Of a stretch of 64,000 nucleotides of DNA, positions 35,301 to 48,300 are shown piece by piece. The translations under genes were made by a program, and so were the position numbers. The DNA is from Coprinus comatus. Taxonomy: Eukaryota > Basidiomycota > Agaricomycetes > Agaricales > Agaricaceae. A model generated the notes under the pieces. The model was not told the origin of the DNA. It ran no database searches and worked only from the letters and a program-made list of their open reading frames with translations. Every line of letters starts with the position of its first letter. The stretch's first letter is position 1. The stretch covers positions 620,001 to 684,000 of the forward strand of contig JAWPGT010000005.1 in assembly GCA_034638255.1 (NCBI GenBank). The letters run 5' to 3'.

Positions 35301-36154
35301 TGAGTTTGCTGCTCCCTGTTTTTAGTCAAGTGCTAAATGACGCTATTAGCATGGAAGCAGCATTCCAGAGCAAAGAGAATAAGACTAAATGCTACAGATG
35401 CTCTCGGAAAAGACCTTCCAACCTATTACGGGCAACTGCAAGAAGGATTGGCTTCCAGCTCCAAATGCCTTGAAAACACCCTAGGCAGCATCGCTACACA
35501 AGTTAGTCATCACACCTATATGTTTCTGTTACAAGTTGAATTTCACCCCCAAATCAGGCCGGTACTTTATCGGGAACTGCCTCTACTCATCATAGCCATC
35601 TTCGAGATGAGCTGGATACCTTGGAATCTATCAATCAACGACTGGCAGAACATGGAACGAGACCCGATATACCCACCGGCTTAACGCCACAGAAAAAGAG
35701 ATGGGACTATGTTGACCACTGGGACCTTACTCGTAGTCGGGAAACCATACTCGACACCTGGAGAAGAGACGGGAAGCCTAAACGGCGTAGTGCCATAGGT
35801 CTAGAACCTATACCATTACCGGATGACGAGGAGGAAGAAGAAGAGGATATGGAGGGTGAAGATGAAGAACTTGCCGAAGTGCCTTTTCCAGTACCAACTC
35901 CAACTCTTGCCCGATCACCTACCCCCACCAGCAGCTTATCGGGGTCAGGATCCACGATGCCGACTCCCCAAGACAGTCCCGACACTCTCTTTTCCTCTAT
36001 CACTTCCAATATAAAAACTTCGATACCAGAACCCATTCATCCGAGGAAGACCGCCACTAGAACCTCATTAATCATACCTCCCGCCACTTCCATTGTAAAT
36101 CCACGTAGGAAGAATGTTGTTACGAGTAGACCTCGGCGAACAAATGCACGATAG
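32323..36154 (+). CDS. Kinesin-5 (BimC/Cut7/Eg5), with an apparent 1-base frameshift
   Basis: Seven exons (32323-32815, 32862-33497, 33549-34186, 34243-35111, 35165-35297, 35350-35501, 35558-36154). A disordered N-terminus precedes the motor: V-V-I-R-C-R-G-R, P-loop Y-G-Q-T-G-T-G-K-T, switch [10 protein letters not shown], switch [15 protein letters not shown]. Coiled coil follows. The tail carries a BimC box (T-P-Q-K-K-R-W with Thr-Pro as the likely Cdk1 site). Kinesin-5 homotetramers slide antiparallel spindle microtubules. As written, exon 1 hits TAA at 32575-32577. The conserved frame resumes one base out of register at 32562. Exon lengths sum to 3518; one extra base near 32560 makes 3519 (1172 residues). 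Sequencing error is the simplest explanation, but a real null allele cannot be excluded. Confidence 0.9.
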
Positions 36155-36300
36155 TGTTATATAATACTTTTTGGGAAGGACTTGTACATAATGATAATTT
36201 ATTAAGTATTTCTTACATAATATGAAGTTGGCTCTTGTGCCTGTTCAGTGTGTTTAGTGTTACTCTACCACAAACTTGAAGCGTCATCTACACCACAGCC

Positions 36301-36859
36301 ATGGCTGCAGGTCTTCGAAGTTGGTATCGTTTTACGAACATCTGCGCATATACTCATAAAGCCCATATAGCTGTTATCCTCCTTTCCTTTGTGCTTGCTG
36401 TTGGCTTCCTCCTCATCATCCTCTCCTGTGCACTATGGTCAAACTGGCTCCCCCTCCTTGTCGGTTCGTTCTCCCTCTCAGATCAAAAACATTGAACCTG
36501 ATTGAACCACTTCCAACCAGCACTGACCTTCGTTCTTGCACCCCTACCAAACGCCATATTCGCGCACTGCACTTCCGATGAATTCGCCTCCTACGAGAAT
36601 CCAGGTCCCGTCGACCTTGGTCGTTTCTTAACATCTATCATTGTAGTCACTGGATTCGCACTTCCAATTATCCTCGCGCATTCGGGAGTTATAGAACCAG
36701 GGGCCTCAGCGATGTCAATCGTGGGTGGAGGGTGCGTCACTTGGATCCAAGCTACTTTACATTGACTTAATATCCTCGTTGACCCCACATAGCCTCGTAT
36801 ACGGTACCATTCTTGCTTACACTGCAGCCTTCAAACAAGACGAATCTGAATATGACTAA
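36301..36859 (+). CDS. VPS55: VPS55/LEPROT family endosomal protein
   Basis: Three exons (36301-36463, 36521-36731, 36793-36859) total 441 nt, giving 146 residues. Four hydrophobic segments are visible: I-A-V-I-L-L-S-F-V-L-A-V, the L-L-V-A-L-T-F-V-L-A region, a third at I-I-V-V-T-G-F-A-L-P, and a short last one near the C-terminus. The motif L-A-P-L-P-N-A-I is characteristic of Vps55 and the leptin-receptor overlapping transcript family. Vps55 acts with Vps68 in traffic from late endosome to vacuole. The start lies 146 bp after the kinesin-5 stop. It is slightly longer at the N-terminus than yeast Vps55. Confidence 0.9.
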
Positions 36860-37031
36860 ATCGACCTCTGTACTACCTTGTTAATACTAATACCCCTTCC
36901 AAGGTTGAACTTCAGTTCCGTCATCACCAGGTTAAATCCAGTACTGTGTATTATGTAGATGTTATGGGAAATTTATCCGTGGATACAGAAATAACGTCTA
37001 GTGGCGAGGGAACTAAATGCAAAGAGACTTA

Positions 37032-40000
37032 CTAACCACAGACACTGGTCGTGATCCGTCCTCTTGCAGGTCTCATATTTGCATGTTGAGACCCAACTGG
37101 CCGTACTTGCGCCATAAGCTCGAATTGCCCATTGGTGAGGAAACAGATTGGGAGACTGGTATCCCGCGAGGCTCCACTGTCCAGACGACCAAGGGGGATA
37201 TCACGGACGGTACCCTCGTAGACTATGCAATCACTTGGTTCGAGGTCCACACTCAAGACAAGTGGTAAGGAAACTGCTATATAAAAATATCAATATACAT
37301 TGGAATTAAATAAAAATAACCGATACACATACAAGACAGATTGGTCACCTTGGCCTTGAGTTCAAGGAAGACGTTGGGTTTTGGTGGAGATTCAACACGT
37401 TCGCCGTTTGCTATTAGAGAAAGCTCAACGTGTGCAATATCAGAACGGAAGGCTTCCAACATATACATCGTCATGCGTTGTTGTCGCAGTGATATATCTC
37501 CTGTCCGAGGACCACCAACCTAAAGAATGTCAGATTCCTAAATTTCAAAACTTGAAAAATCTCACCTCTTTCCACCGCCCTTTGATACTATTGAATAACG
37601 CCTCACGGTACCAGAATAACTCCCTTTGCAAACAGGACTCTGCTTCTGAAAGTTTATCTTTGGCTACCACGAACTGTCGGTTGGATAGTGTAGGTATGGG
37701 CTTTGATATATCCTCTTTCGGCAGCGTGATTCTCTTGAGAGGTAGGACAATCCTGTTCTTAGGTTAGAACTGCGATAGGTATGAGAGGGAACAATACTAA
37801 CCTTGATGTTGATCCAGGAGGTATTGTTGTTACAGCAGTAGCACTAGGAGTACCTACATTCATATACCCCCTTAGTGCAATTTCATCCTTGCAATCTCTG
37901 TAACTGACCTTCTTGTTCGCGATCAAACACCACTTCAAATGGTGAGCCATACATATTCCGCACTTCAATGCTAAATAAACACCACGTTGTTCCTTCATCA
38001 ACATCCAAATGATAACGACTCGTAGCATTTTGTGGCGCATGTATATATTGATGGTAGGAAGGGAACGGCATCACGTCCATATTCTGACACTGAAGCATGG
38101 GATAAACGGTGACCATGATGGGATAAGAGACTTGACGAGTATAAAAATAGTTGGATAGCTCTTCAAGATCGGTTCTGTGTGCATAAGAGTAAGATACATA
38201 CACAGTCCCGCTCGTACTTCGTAAACCAGTGAGATTGATGCTATCTTCAATTAGTCAAAGAAAATACACACCAGCCTGCTTTTCCGAGGCAAGAGATATT
38301 GAGAGTGAGCGTCTGGCCAGGTTGGATGGCTTTCGCCTCTTCCTTGTCCCATGAGAATACAGGTTTATTAACGAGGTTGTGTTCCGTTTCATATGTATCA
38401 AACACCGATAGTTCACCCTCTGCAAGGGCTTGCTGTGCAGGTTCAATGGTTGAATCTTCGAAAACGAGATGGATGAAGTCTATTGGAAGTGGGGATATAT
38501 TCTCCAAAGTTATGTGAAGTATTGACCTGTGGACAGGTCAGCCACCGTCTTATTGTTTAGGGAATGTGATGACACACCGTTCGCCCTCGTATAACATGAG
38601 AGCTCCATGATTTACTGACGTGCGTCGAATTCTTAGTAAAGGCTGCTCTGGAATGACCTTGCAAGTCAAGAAACGGTAATCTGTACTTGGTTTCAATTGG
38701 CTGGACTTGTATAATATAGCCTTGTTCCTCTTCTCCCATGGAAAGGACTCTAAACCAGAATACTTCGAACGCCCAGTTTCACAAAGTAATGCACTTTTCT
38801 TCCGGGAAACCCGCTCCTCTTCCTCATCCGTGCGCAATGGAAGTATGAATTCATGAGTGATGCCTCCTGGCCCTTGTACCAAACAACCACGAACGGTCAA
38901 ATTACCTGTTCCAACAGGATTCCCAGACAAAATGATTGAATGGAATGAATTTGCTGGTATTATAGCCCGTGTGGGTTGTGAGCGAAAATCAACACCGGAT
39001 GTGCTTTAATAAATGGAAAATTAGAAGATGAGCACACAAGCAAATACAAACTAGGTTATACCTTAGGGCGATTGACTGGATTTCCAAATCAAATACAAAG
39101 GGATTTTCGAGCGTTACAGTAAATTCTAGCAACTCGTTTTGTGCTACTATTTCATAGTCCTGTATCAGCCATGAGGGATGTATTCAAATAAGGAATATGG
39201 GAAGCTTGCCTTTTGGGCTGTTGCTCTCCGAGGATTGTACAGGAACGGGTCAGTGATGCCCTTTAAAATGGGCGGAGGCCCTGACGCATGTCTTTGTAAA
39301 ATGGATATGTGTTTCTCCACGGGTAATCGTATCAAGGGAATTCTGTACAAATAACTGTTTGTGAGTGAAATCACAACAAATAATCAAACTTACGGTGCAA
39401 GAGTAATACTGACAACAGGACGCCCCGACCAATATTCAAGACAACGAAGATCTCCGCGCCTCCTTGCTATTGACAAAGCTCGTATGGAAGTCGAATATAA
39501 ATGATGTTGATCTGCTGGTGATAATACCATTTGCAAGGTCTTTAAAGATGAAACCGAGAATTGGGCAACAGAAGGAAAATCTTTTTTTTTTTTTTCCATC
39601 CAATTTAAGCCTTCTGTAATGCAATAAATACAACATGCAATCACTTACCTGGTAGCGCTTCGGCGACGGCAACGGCTTCTCGGATAACACCAACTTGCAG
39701 TTCAGGCCAGCCATAAGTTTCTATGCTTTCAAGCGATAGACCATCCTCGTAAGTATCCATTTTCTCTGTTGGTGATTGACCATTGGTTTGTGCCAAACCG
39801 TCTACGAGTTTGACAGCTTCAAGATCAATCCCAAGTGTTCGACAGACATATACCAGGAGTCTCAAAATGCTATCATTTCCTGATGAACTTTCGCTAACTC
39901 TAATGCCCACATTGCCTTGGATAGATACCCCTGGTGCGTTAATGGTAGGTGTCATATTCCCATTCTGAATACCTAGCCCAGTTCCTTGAGGACTTGATAC

Positions 40001-41777
40001 ATTTGTGATGCCATCTTCTTCTCGACCACAAACCATGAGGTCCATGATACATCCCAGCACCTCGCGCAAGACGTATGACTCCTTGCGTTTGTAACCAAGA
40101 CATGCATATATGCTAGCCATTGCTTCCAGTATAGCAAGTCGTTCCCTAGGATCAAGATGTAGCAACCAAGGACCATGAATTTGACTGATAGAGTTGGAAA
40201 TCGTGGACCGTGATATTCCAGAGAATCTGCTCAAACGTTCTAGGTTCATCCAGGGATCTGTATCATCACGAACCAGCGTTGGTGGGAGATAAGGGGTAGG
40301 ACCGGGTTGCAACATTGTAGTGAAGGCCAAGGGTCCCCAACCTTTGGCGGACCATACGGAAAATAGGAGCGTTGAGTGCCGTAGAACACAGCAAGAATAA
40401 AGGTACGACAACAAGGCAAAGTTGGGGTCCCCTTCATAATAGGAGGGCGATTTTTGGTACAGTGTAGTTGCTTGAGTCAATTTTTCTATGACATCTGTCC
40501 AGGGTTCTTTGCTGGCAACCGTGGAACTGTGCTGGATGGGTGAATATTAGATGAATTTTAGCGAAACAAATGCATATAACTAACCAGCCCGTGGCCTGTA
40601 GACCATGCTTCGACAATGGCTATTGTGGTTAGCCCCTCAAGAGCGGATGCATGCCAGGCATGATCTTGGGAATTCTTGAATAATTGGATTGCTTCGGTGT
40701 ACCTGATGACTTAGCTGAATAACATAAGGAATCCTGGAGCAAAAGAGACCCACCAGATGCTGGCATCTTCGGTGCGGCCTGCGAGCAAGAAAAAGTCACC
40801 TAAGACCTTGTATAAACGCGCATGGGAGGAGGCAGTTCCGATTGTACTCAAACGTTTTTTTGATGATGGAACCCCCAATGTCGAATGACGAACAGGAGGA
40901 CCTAAAGAAGTGTTACGTTTAAGTGTAGGGGCAGCATGTAGGGAGAAACTTGATCGTGATCCGTCAGGCTGGGTGTTGAAGGCAGGCAAGGAAGAGGAAG
41001 TAGCGTTCTTGTTGATGTCTAATGGTGCTGGGAGCTCCGAAATGGGTGGTAAACTAGGTAGTAAAGATGCGTTGAGATATTCATTCCCAAGGGGGGTTTC
41101 GAGGGCTTGCACCTTTCAAGAAGTCAACGTCCTGTCAAAACAGTATTCTAGATAGCCTCGACGAACCAAAGCACCAAATTCGCCCAGTATCTGTGAGCAT
41201 AGGTCACCCAGGAGCGTTCCGATATACAACCTCTTATTGCCCATCATATTTGGCAATACCACTAATCCGGGAAAGTCGCTTCCGGCGTTCAAGTTCGTGG
41301 CATTGTCGAGCTCCTCGAAGACAAAGCAAATCTTTGCTAAAGGATAAGTATGCGAGGTCGGGAAAATATCGAGCAAGGCAGCAGTGAATTGGGAGTAGAT
41401 TGATCTTAGAGTATCAGGTTGGCTACACGACGCAATCCCGATCACAGCAAGTGGGAAATGAGATGGCCTCAGAAGAGAAAGGGGGAAATGGGAGGTGGGT
41501 GGGGGGTGGGTTGGGAAGCTCAGGTGAAGATGTCCAGTTGAGAGAGGGTTGGGCATAAACCGGGCTAAGAGTGATTAGATTGTGGCTCAGGACCATGACC
41601 GACATCATTCAGCATACCTTTCTCTCCTTTAGCATCTGCAGGAATATCTCCTAGCCGTATTGATTCAAAGCTACGTATTTCGGCAGAATAACGCTCAAAT
41701 GATGCTTGGGAGATGTGTCCAATCGGGACAAGAAGAATCCGTACGTGCGCTAATGATGCAAAAGCATGATTATCCAT
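37032..41777 (-). CDS. TRS120: TRAPPII complex subunit TRS120
   Basis: A multi-exon gene with ATG at 41775-41777. The N-terminus contains V-R-I-L-L-V-P-I-G-H-I, then F-E-R-Y-S-A-E-I-R-S-F and I-R-L-G-D-I-P, the conserved opening of Trs120/TRAPPC9. A helical central region includes a Ser-rich disordered part (about 40860-41100). The C-terminal third is beta-sandwich-like, with L-P-I-D-F-I-H-L and repeated hydrophobic strands, ending at 37032. Trs120 is a TRAPPII-specific subunit that helps activate Ypt31/Rab11 at the late Golgi. One exon encodes a Lys run from an A homopolymer at 39582-39595 (minus strand), a possible slippage site. The gene is divergent from DPM2 with 160 bp between starts. 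Confidence 0.88.
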
Positions 41778-41937
41778 GAGCCACCGTTCGTGTAGCCCGT
41801 AAACACCTGAAAATGAGGTCGGACAGTGAAAGAGATCGTGAGCAGATCACAAGCGTCACAGGTTACAACGTCATTGCCCTTCGTAGCAGCCATCACTCAT
41901 CCACGTATTGAACTCACATCCTCAGTAATTCTGCAAA

Positions 41938-42310
41938 ATGGTTCGTCCTCAGCCTCGTCTATAAAACTTCTAAACTAAAACATGTGCAGGTATCCAGCGA
42001 TAGGGCACTCGGAGGAGCTATGCTGCTGGCAGCATCTGTGGTGTTCACATACTACACTACGTGGGCTATTCTGCTGGTCAGTCCCAACGGATACGCTCTC
42101 TAGGAAACCGCTATAACTTTCATTTCATAACAGCCATTCTTTGATGCATCCAGCCAGATCCACAACTTCTTCCCTGCTCGTGAATGGGCTGTGCGACTGC
42201 CGGCCTTTATCCTTGTCGTAGGCTTGACCGTAATTGGAACATTCATTGGGGCCACGATCGCAAAAGAGAACAAAAAGAAAGCACAGAAAGCCCGACTACG
42301 CACGGCATAA
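41938..42310 (+). CDS. DPM2: Dolichol-phosphate mannose synthase regulatory subunit DPM2
   Basis: The start codon at 41938-41940 forms a coding exon of just three bases. It is followed by exons 41990-42076 and 42134-42310, total 267 nt, giving 88 residues. Two membrane segments are present (A-M-L-L-A-A-S-V-V-F-T-Y-Y-T-T-W and P-A-F-I-L-V-V-G-L-T-V-I-G-T). The conserved L-P-F-F-D-A-S-S loop lies between them and a basic K-E-N-K-K-K tail follows. Dpm2 stabilises the dolichol-phosphate mannose synthase at the ER and is also reported to support GPI GlcNAc transferase. Without removal of the first intron the frame stops after eight codons, so the ATG-only exon is well supported. The gene ends 52 bp from the convergent giant gene. 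Confidence 0.92.
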
Positions 42311-42362
42311 AGGACCACCGTTGTACACTTGTTTCTCTGCTTGCTACCTAGTTACAACTATC

Positions 42363-45300
42363 TTATGTGTGCAGCCTGCCGTCCTTCCAATTCAACAAAT
42401 CGATCGTCGCTTTCTTTTCTACATTGGCTCTTCTGTCTCCTGTCATTCTGGTTGGTTCCCGTTTAGTTTCCAACACCCGCAGTTTCTCGGCCGCAATGAT
42501 GTCTTTGGCCGCTTGGTCCACAATGGTATCCATTGAAACCTCTGCGGGTACTTCAGACATCGCCTTGACAGTCCGGTTGAGCTATAGACGAGTATAAACG
42601 CTAACATGCCCGAGAAAGTGATGCATTTGCCTACACTAACCTTTACTAGGACTGGTTCACCACGAACAAATTCTTGTAGACGTTTGATCATAGCCTTTTG
42701 CGCAGATACCTGGAGGCCGATTGGTATTCGCAGCGTCCATACAAACATGAATAGGTCGGCAATCGAGGATGCAATGAATCCCGCCATTATCTAACACATG
42801 TCAGAAACAACATGCGATAAGCAGTATATAACTCACTTGAGATACGATTCCCGGTGCCTCGCTGCCCAACACAGTCACAATGCTCTCAAACGGCGGCCAT
42901 AATTCATTCCAGACCATGCTATAGACCGCGTCACCAACTTTATGTGCTTCTCCCGATTGCCTTGCAATCATTAACCAAAATCTTATGGCCAGATACGCTT
43001 GGTTAATCTCTGTTATGGCTGACTCTGGTAGAGAACCCGTCGATTTCACGTAAGGCCACAGTGTGGCAACGTAGGTCGACGAGAACGCCTTTAATTGTTG
43101 CAATAGAATGCTTGCCCCAGATACGTCTTCCGCGTCCGAAAGAACTGCAATTGTTAACATATTCCAGGACCTCAAACGTAGTTGAATTCGCCCATGCTTC
43201 TACATGAAATGTTATGTTGTATCAGCCCACCTAAATGCGGTGTGCTTTCAGATACTCACCTCGGTGGGATTGGTTAGCCTATGAAAAGCCGATACATTAT
43301 ACCTCGATGCGCGTAAGATAACTTTGGCAACAGCCAGTGACGCATAAAAGCCTGACTCAGTCTGACCTTCCGGCCAATGATAATTATCGATCCAATAGTA
43401 TGAGGGATCGATCAAATTCATAAACATATTGGTATGTAGGGTGATGGCAGTAAGTCCAGGAGATAGTTCGGTGGTAGTCAAGGCCTATTGACGACTAGAT
43501 GTAAGAAGTGAACTGTGTCAAGGTAAGTGCAACTTACATCTAAAATTGCCCTCAACGTGTTGGCTTGAATTCGTGTCTTGAGCCTCAAACCGTCGCCGAG
43601 GACCTCAAATACGGTTGGTAAGATATTGTTGAAGACTAGTTGAGTTGTGTCTCGTAGCTGACCCTTTCGTCGAAGACCTGTTGTAGCGAGCAGAAGGCGA
43701 GAAATGCTCTTGCTATCCACTTGAAGTCTTATCAGAGTGATGCGCAGAAGGTTATCAAGAAATGGTAACAAATCCTGCCAAAAACACCCATGAGTCCATT
43801 GGATTAAAAAGAAAGTAGTTCACGGACCTTGCTGAGAGCCTTGTTGTGTTGTAATATGATCGAGGGGATATTGAGTAGAGGAGATGCATCAAGTGAGAAA
43901 CTGTTTCCATCTAGCATACGTTGAGCAAGTTGGTTGAGTTGTTTTCCTATGACTGTGATATTATTCTTAATTTATGGTCCTCGAAGAAGGAACGAGAAAA
44001 TGTGCTCACGTATCACTGTTTCATTCGTATAATTCTCGTAATGAACAACCTCAACAAATCGTTGCAGATTGTGTAGAGTGTTCTGTATTTGGTTGGCATC
44101 TGTCTCATGCAGCCTCGAAAAGGTATCCTTGGTTAAGTCATCCTTGAGATTGTGTGCATCCTCGGCTTGCTCCAGCGCATTCTTTAGTGCAACGAATATC
44201 TCGCGTTGCAGAGGACGCTATATATTAGATGTGAGCAACGATATAACAGATAAAAGTGGCAAAATAAGCAGCGTACCTTCAATAGATTAAGGAGTATTCC
44301 TGATCTTCCGTATCTATTAATCGGGCTTTTAGCGAGTATTCGCCTGTGTTCGACTTTATGGGACCCAACCTGTTGAGGGTATCACCAATCAAGTTACAGC
44401 CTTGGTCTGAAAGCGAATCTTGTAAGGCATAATGTACTTGAGTTTTATTTATTGTATTGAGGACTTTTTCCACAATAGTGCTGTAAGATATCAGAGGTTG
44501 AGTAGAACAATTGTAATAATTCACGTAGAGCTTTACAAGATGACTTGGAAGGTAAGGTTGGTTGATTTCTTCAGAAATGCTTGGACAACCGAGAAGGCTA
44601 CTTGACGGACTTCGAAAGGGATGTCGACCTCTATTATATCAAGGGATTTTAAGACAGCTTTCCTGAGAAGGTGGTTAGCGAAGACATTCAAATTGCGGTT
44701 TTCATGGTCATGTTTGTAAATGATAACATGGACCGCTTCTAGCAATTGCTTGATTACTTCCACCGGGAGTTCCAGAACATCGTCAAATGTCGCCAGTATG
44801 TTCAAAGGGATGTCTGCGTATACGGTACCAATTAATACTTCCATACTCTTATCATCCTCATACGAATTTCCGAGAATGGAGCTGGGAAGTTCTATCTTAT
44901 GCCGAGAGTCAAGCAGAGTGAGAAGGCCTCCAAGGCACGAATACCCTATGTCAGGAATAGATAAGAGATCTCCGTAAGTAAGGTGATAATTTTCTGCCTT
45001 GGTGCCGGTTGTAAAAATCGAGACAGCACGAAAGCCTATGATCCTGACCAGATGCGCCTTAATTTGGATGAGTGTCAAACGATCAGCCTTAATACCATCT
45101 GCGAGCATGTCCAATGCCATTGTAATGAGAGAAATCTAATTTTGGATTAATAAGACTCTTTTGGGACATGAAATATCTGGCCAGATTACCTTGAATTGCG
45201 TTAACTCGGGATCGGCATTATCGTTTGACTAGGGATTGGATTCGTTAGATTCACATCATCTTATGTAAATCGCTAAACAGAAATTAACTCACGGCTTGGT

Positions 45301-48300
45301 GACCTTGATACGTTGGTTGGTCATATTCAAAATATTCTGCCATAGCCTCAAGTACAGACTTCCAAGACAACACTGCCAGTGAGGGTTCCAGTGAGCATTT
45401 CCAGCAAAAAAAAAAAAAAAAAAGAACAGGAATGGGCTCTACCCACTTCTCCAGCTGGGATAATGTACTCGCAGTAGAGTCAGGAAAGTGATCAGTTTGA
45501 TGCGATCCGCAATAGGGGATTTTAATAGTGTTTCGTCAAAACAGTTGGTGATGGCTTCAAGGTGTGCCGGAAGCAAACTTGTACAGTGAGTTTTAACGAG
45601 AATACGTACTTCTTCCTTTGATTTTGATGAGTGTCATGGCAGGATTAAACAGTAATGTTGCAGATAAGAACGTACTCGTGGGTCCGCCCAGAGGGAGGAG
45701 AAAAATTGTTGAAAGACAAAGACGACATTTGACTGCCACTGGCGACCATCAACATTAAAAGCAGGATTACAAACGTCTTGTACAATTCGGAATAGACGAG
45801 TCGAGGCGAGAGTGCTATGTGTCGATCAATTGAAAGTTCTAAATATAGGTGCGATAGAACCTACCGCTTATGCCAGTCTTGTTCGGCTATGAGATGTTGA
45901 TTAAGAAGCTCCTGAAATGGTTCCACTTCGATAGAGAGGATACGAAGTAAAAATGTAGTTCTGATCTTGAAGATATCAGGTCTCTGTGTCTCATAGAAAT
46001 GCCATGCACTGGACAAACATCAGCCATATGGTTACAGAAGTTTTGAGTTACAAACAGTATACCATTTGGAAAGCAGTCGCCCGTTTTTTAGCATGAAGTT
46101 ATCCACCTCGAGAGTTTCCATGGAAAACGGGGAAGCCAAAAATGTATGCAGAAATTTAGCAATTAATGCGATGACTTCCTCGTTGCTTGATTCAGACAGG
46201 TAATATTCAATAGCGTCTATTATTGCAGGGTCGATCGTGGCTGATTCTTTGTAGGTAGTTTCCCGTCCTAACTTTCGCCTAGACTCTGTATTAATCGTTA
46301 CTGCACAGAAGCAACGGATTCCACAAACCTCGATGGCAAGGTTGATATAAAATTTTGCTCGACCAAACCCGCTTCGAGAATCCCTTCGCGTTCACACCCA
46401 TTCAGTAGTAGGCAGCAAGTAAATGTAAACTGGATTATGTCTATTCTAAAGAATTTTATAGCAGTGTTTCCTAAGTGTAATGGTAGAAGTTGAACACTCA
46501 CGATGAAGTCTTTGTTTTAGAGTCTTTTAATCCTCGATGGATATGGGAAATAAGCGACAAATGATATTTTGCCAACATGTGTTGATAGCGTTGACGGCCC
46601 ACAGAGCGCAACCAAAGTGAAGCGGACATGGCTTTAACCAGCAAACAAGATTCCTCTAGTGGGTTTCCGGCTGCAGCCAACTCTGCAATAAATTCTCCAT
46701 ATATACTTAGAGGTATCTCTATTCCTGCGCGGCTCAGGACATTCATCCATATCAACCCTTTGGCTAGATTCTGAGGTGACTGCTGCACAGTATCCATGAT
46801 AATTTGCCAAGGGTTAATTCCTAGTCCCGAGGCCCGTTCTAGAATATCTCCGGTTATAGAATCGATCGTCGACATTCGTTGGTTCGATTCACGAGGAAAG
46901 AGTTTCAGGAGAGAGCTCAACGGCATACCCTATTGAATGGTGGATTGGTGAGTGAGTGTTTTGCTGCGATATTAAATAATTTACCATGTGTAGCTCTTCG
47001 TGTGAGTGGACCACCTCAAGCCATTGTAGATAGACCGAATCAGAGACCGAAAACACCACCTGTGCTTGCGTCAACCGCAATATATGGTGCAAGATTCTCT
47101 CGCAAAGATTGGGCCACTGCGATAATCAGATAGCATTAATAAAGAGACGTCAGAAGCTCTTACTGATAGCGTGGAACTTGGGTGCAATTCAGGAATCGCA
47201 TCGTTCTTTGCTGGTACCACAATGTCGGTTACTTCATCACATGCATCGAATAGAGAGGTTGCATATAATTGCGCATCTTGGTTGTGTAGAGCAAGTAACC
47301 AAGGCTTAGCGTACCGTTGTACTAGTAATTGTCGGGAGGCCAAATAATCACCCCCATTTTGGGTAGAACCACCATGCATCTGGCGTTCGTGATGAACTGG
47401 TGGCCATTCACCAACAGTGCGTGTCACTCGCATACCGGGTAATGGTCGTTTCTTGCCAAGGTAATCTCGGAGGATGACCGCAAGATGGGAATCCTGGAAA
47501 ATATGAGCGAGGTATAATTTGTGCATCTTTAGCATACCTCGTTTATTATCCAAGAAAACACGCTTCTCGCCACCCGTTTTAGACCATAATCCGACATCAG
47601 TCCATTTGGCCACATCCTCCGGGTTAGCAAAAGAAACCCGAATTCGTTAACGAAGAGATCAATATCTGAAAGGCACGCCTCGATAGCAGATACCAGCGTC
47701 TCTACATCAATAGACATATCGAGCCCCAGTGGTAAAGGAAAAGTACACGATTGGCCTTTGTTTTTCTGCATATTCTGAAGATTCTCGAAGGTTTTTTCTT
47801 CCTTTGAGTCGAAGAATGCTAGGTCGTGTAAATGGGAGATAAAAATATGTGCTGCAGCATCAGAGTAAATATGAAACTCGTGGCCCAAAACATCTCGCAT
47901 ATGAGAAAGGGATACCATTTCAAATGGGTGGGATACTTCTTCCACCTCTGTCTCTGGGCGTAAGTCAACTTGTGTTACATTGAGGAAGTCTGAGGAGGTA
48001 CTGTTGGAAGGGTTGAATGCAATGGATGGCAACTTCATGGAAGCGGACACATAAACGAGGCTGGACCAATCATACAGCATTGAATGATCCTGTCTAAGTA
48101 ATCCATTTTCTTGTAGATACTCTTCAACTGCTGGCGAAGCATAGAGCTCTTCTCCTGAAAGGAGTTTATTGCACCATTTTATCGTATGGTGAAGCTCGAA
48201 TTCCGAAAGTTGGTTTTGAGCGGTATCGATGAACTTCCCCGCATGAACGAGCAGAAGAGAGCCAAGGGCCAAACCATTGCTGAGGATATCTAGCTGTGTA

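Noticed and set aside
35707..36036. Minus-strand frame rich in Ser opposite the kinesin-5 tail
   Set aside because: It mirrors the Glu-rich and Pro/Thr-rich coding strand of kinesin-5; composition explains it.
45402..45423. Poly-A run as a retrotransposon tail
   Set aside because: It lies in an apparent intron of the giant minus-strand gene, has no adjacent reverse-transcriptase sequence or target-site duplication, and on the sense strand is simply a poly-T tract.
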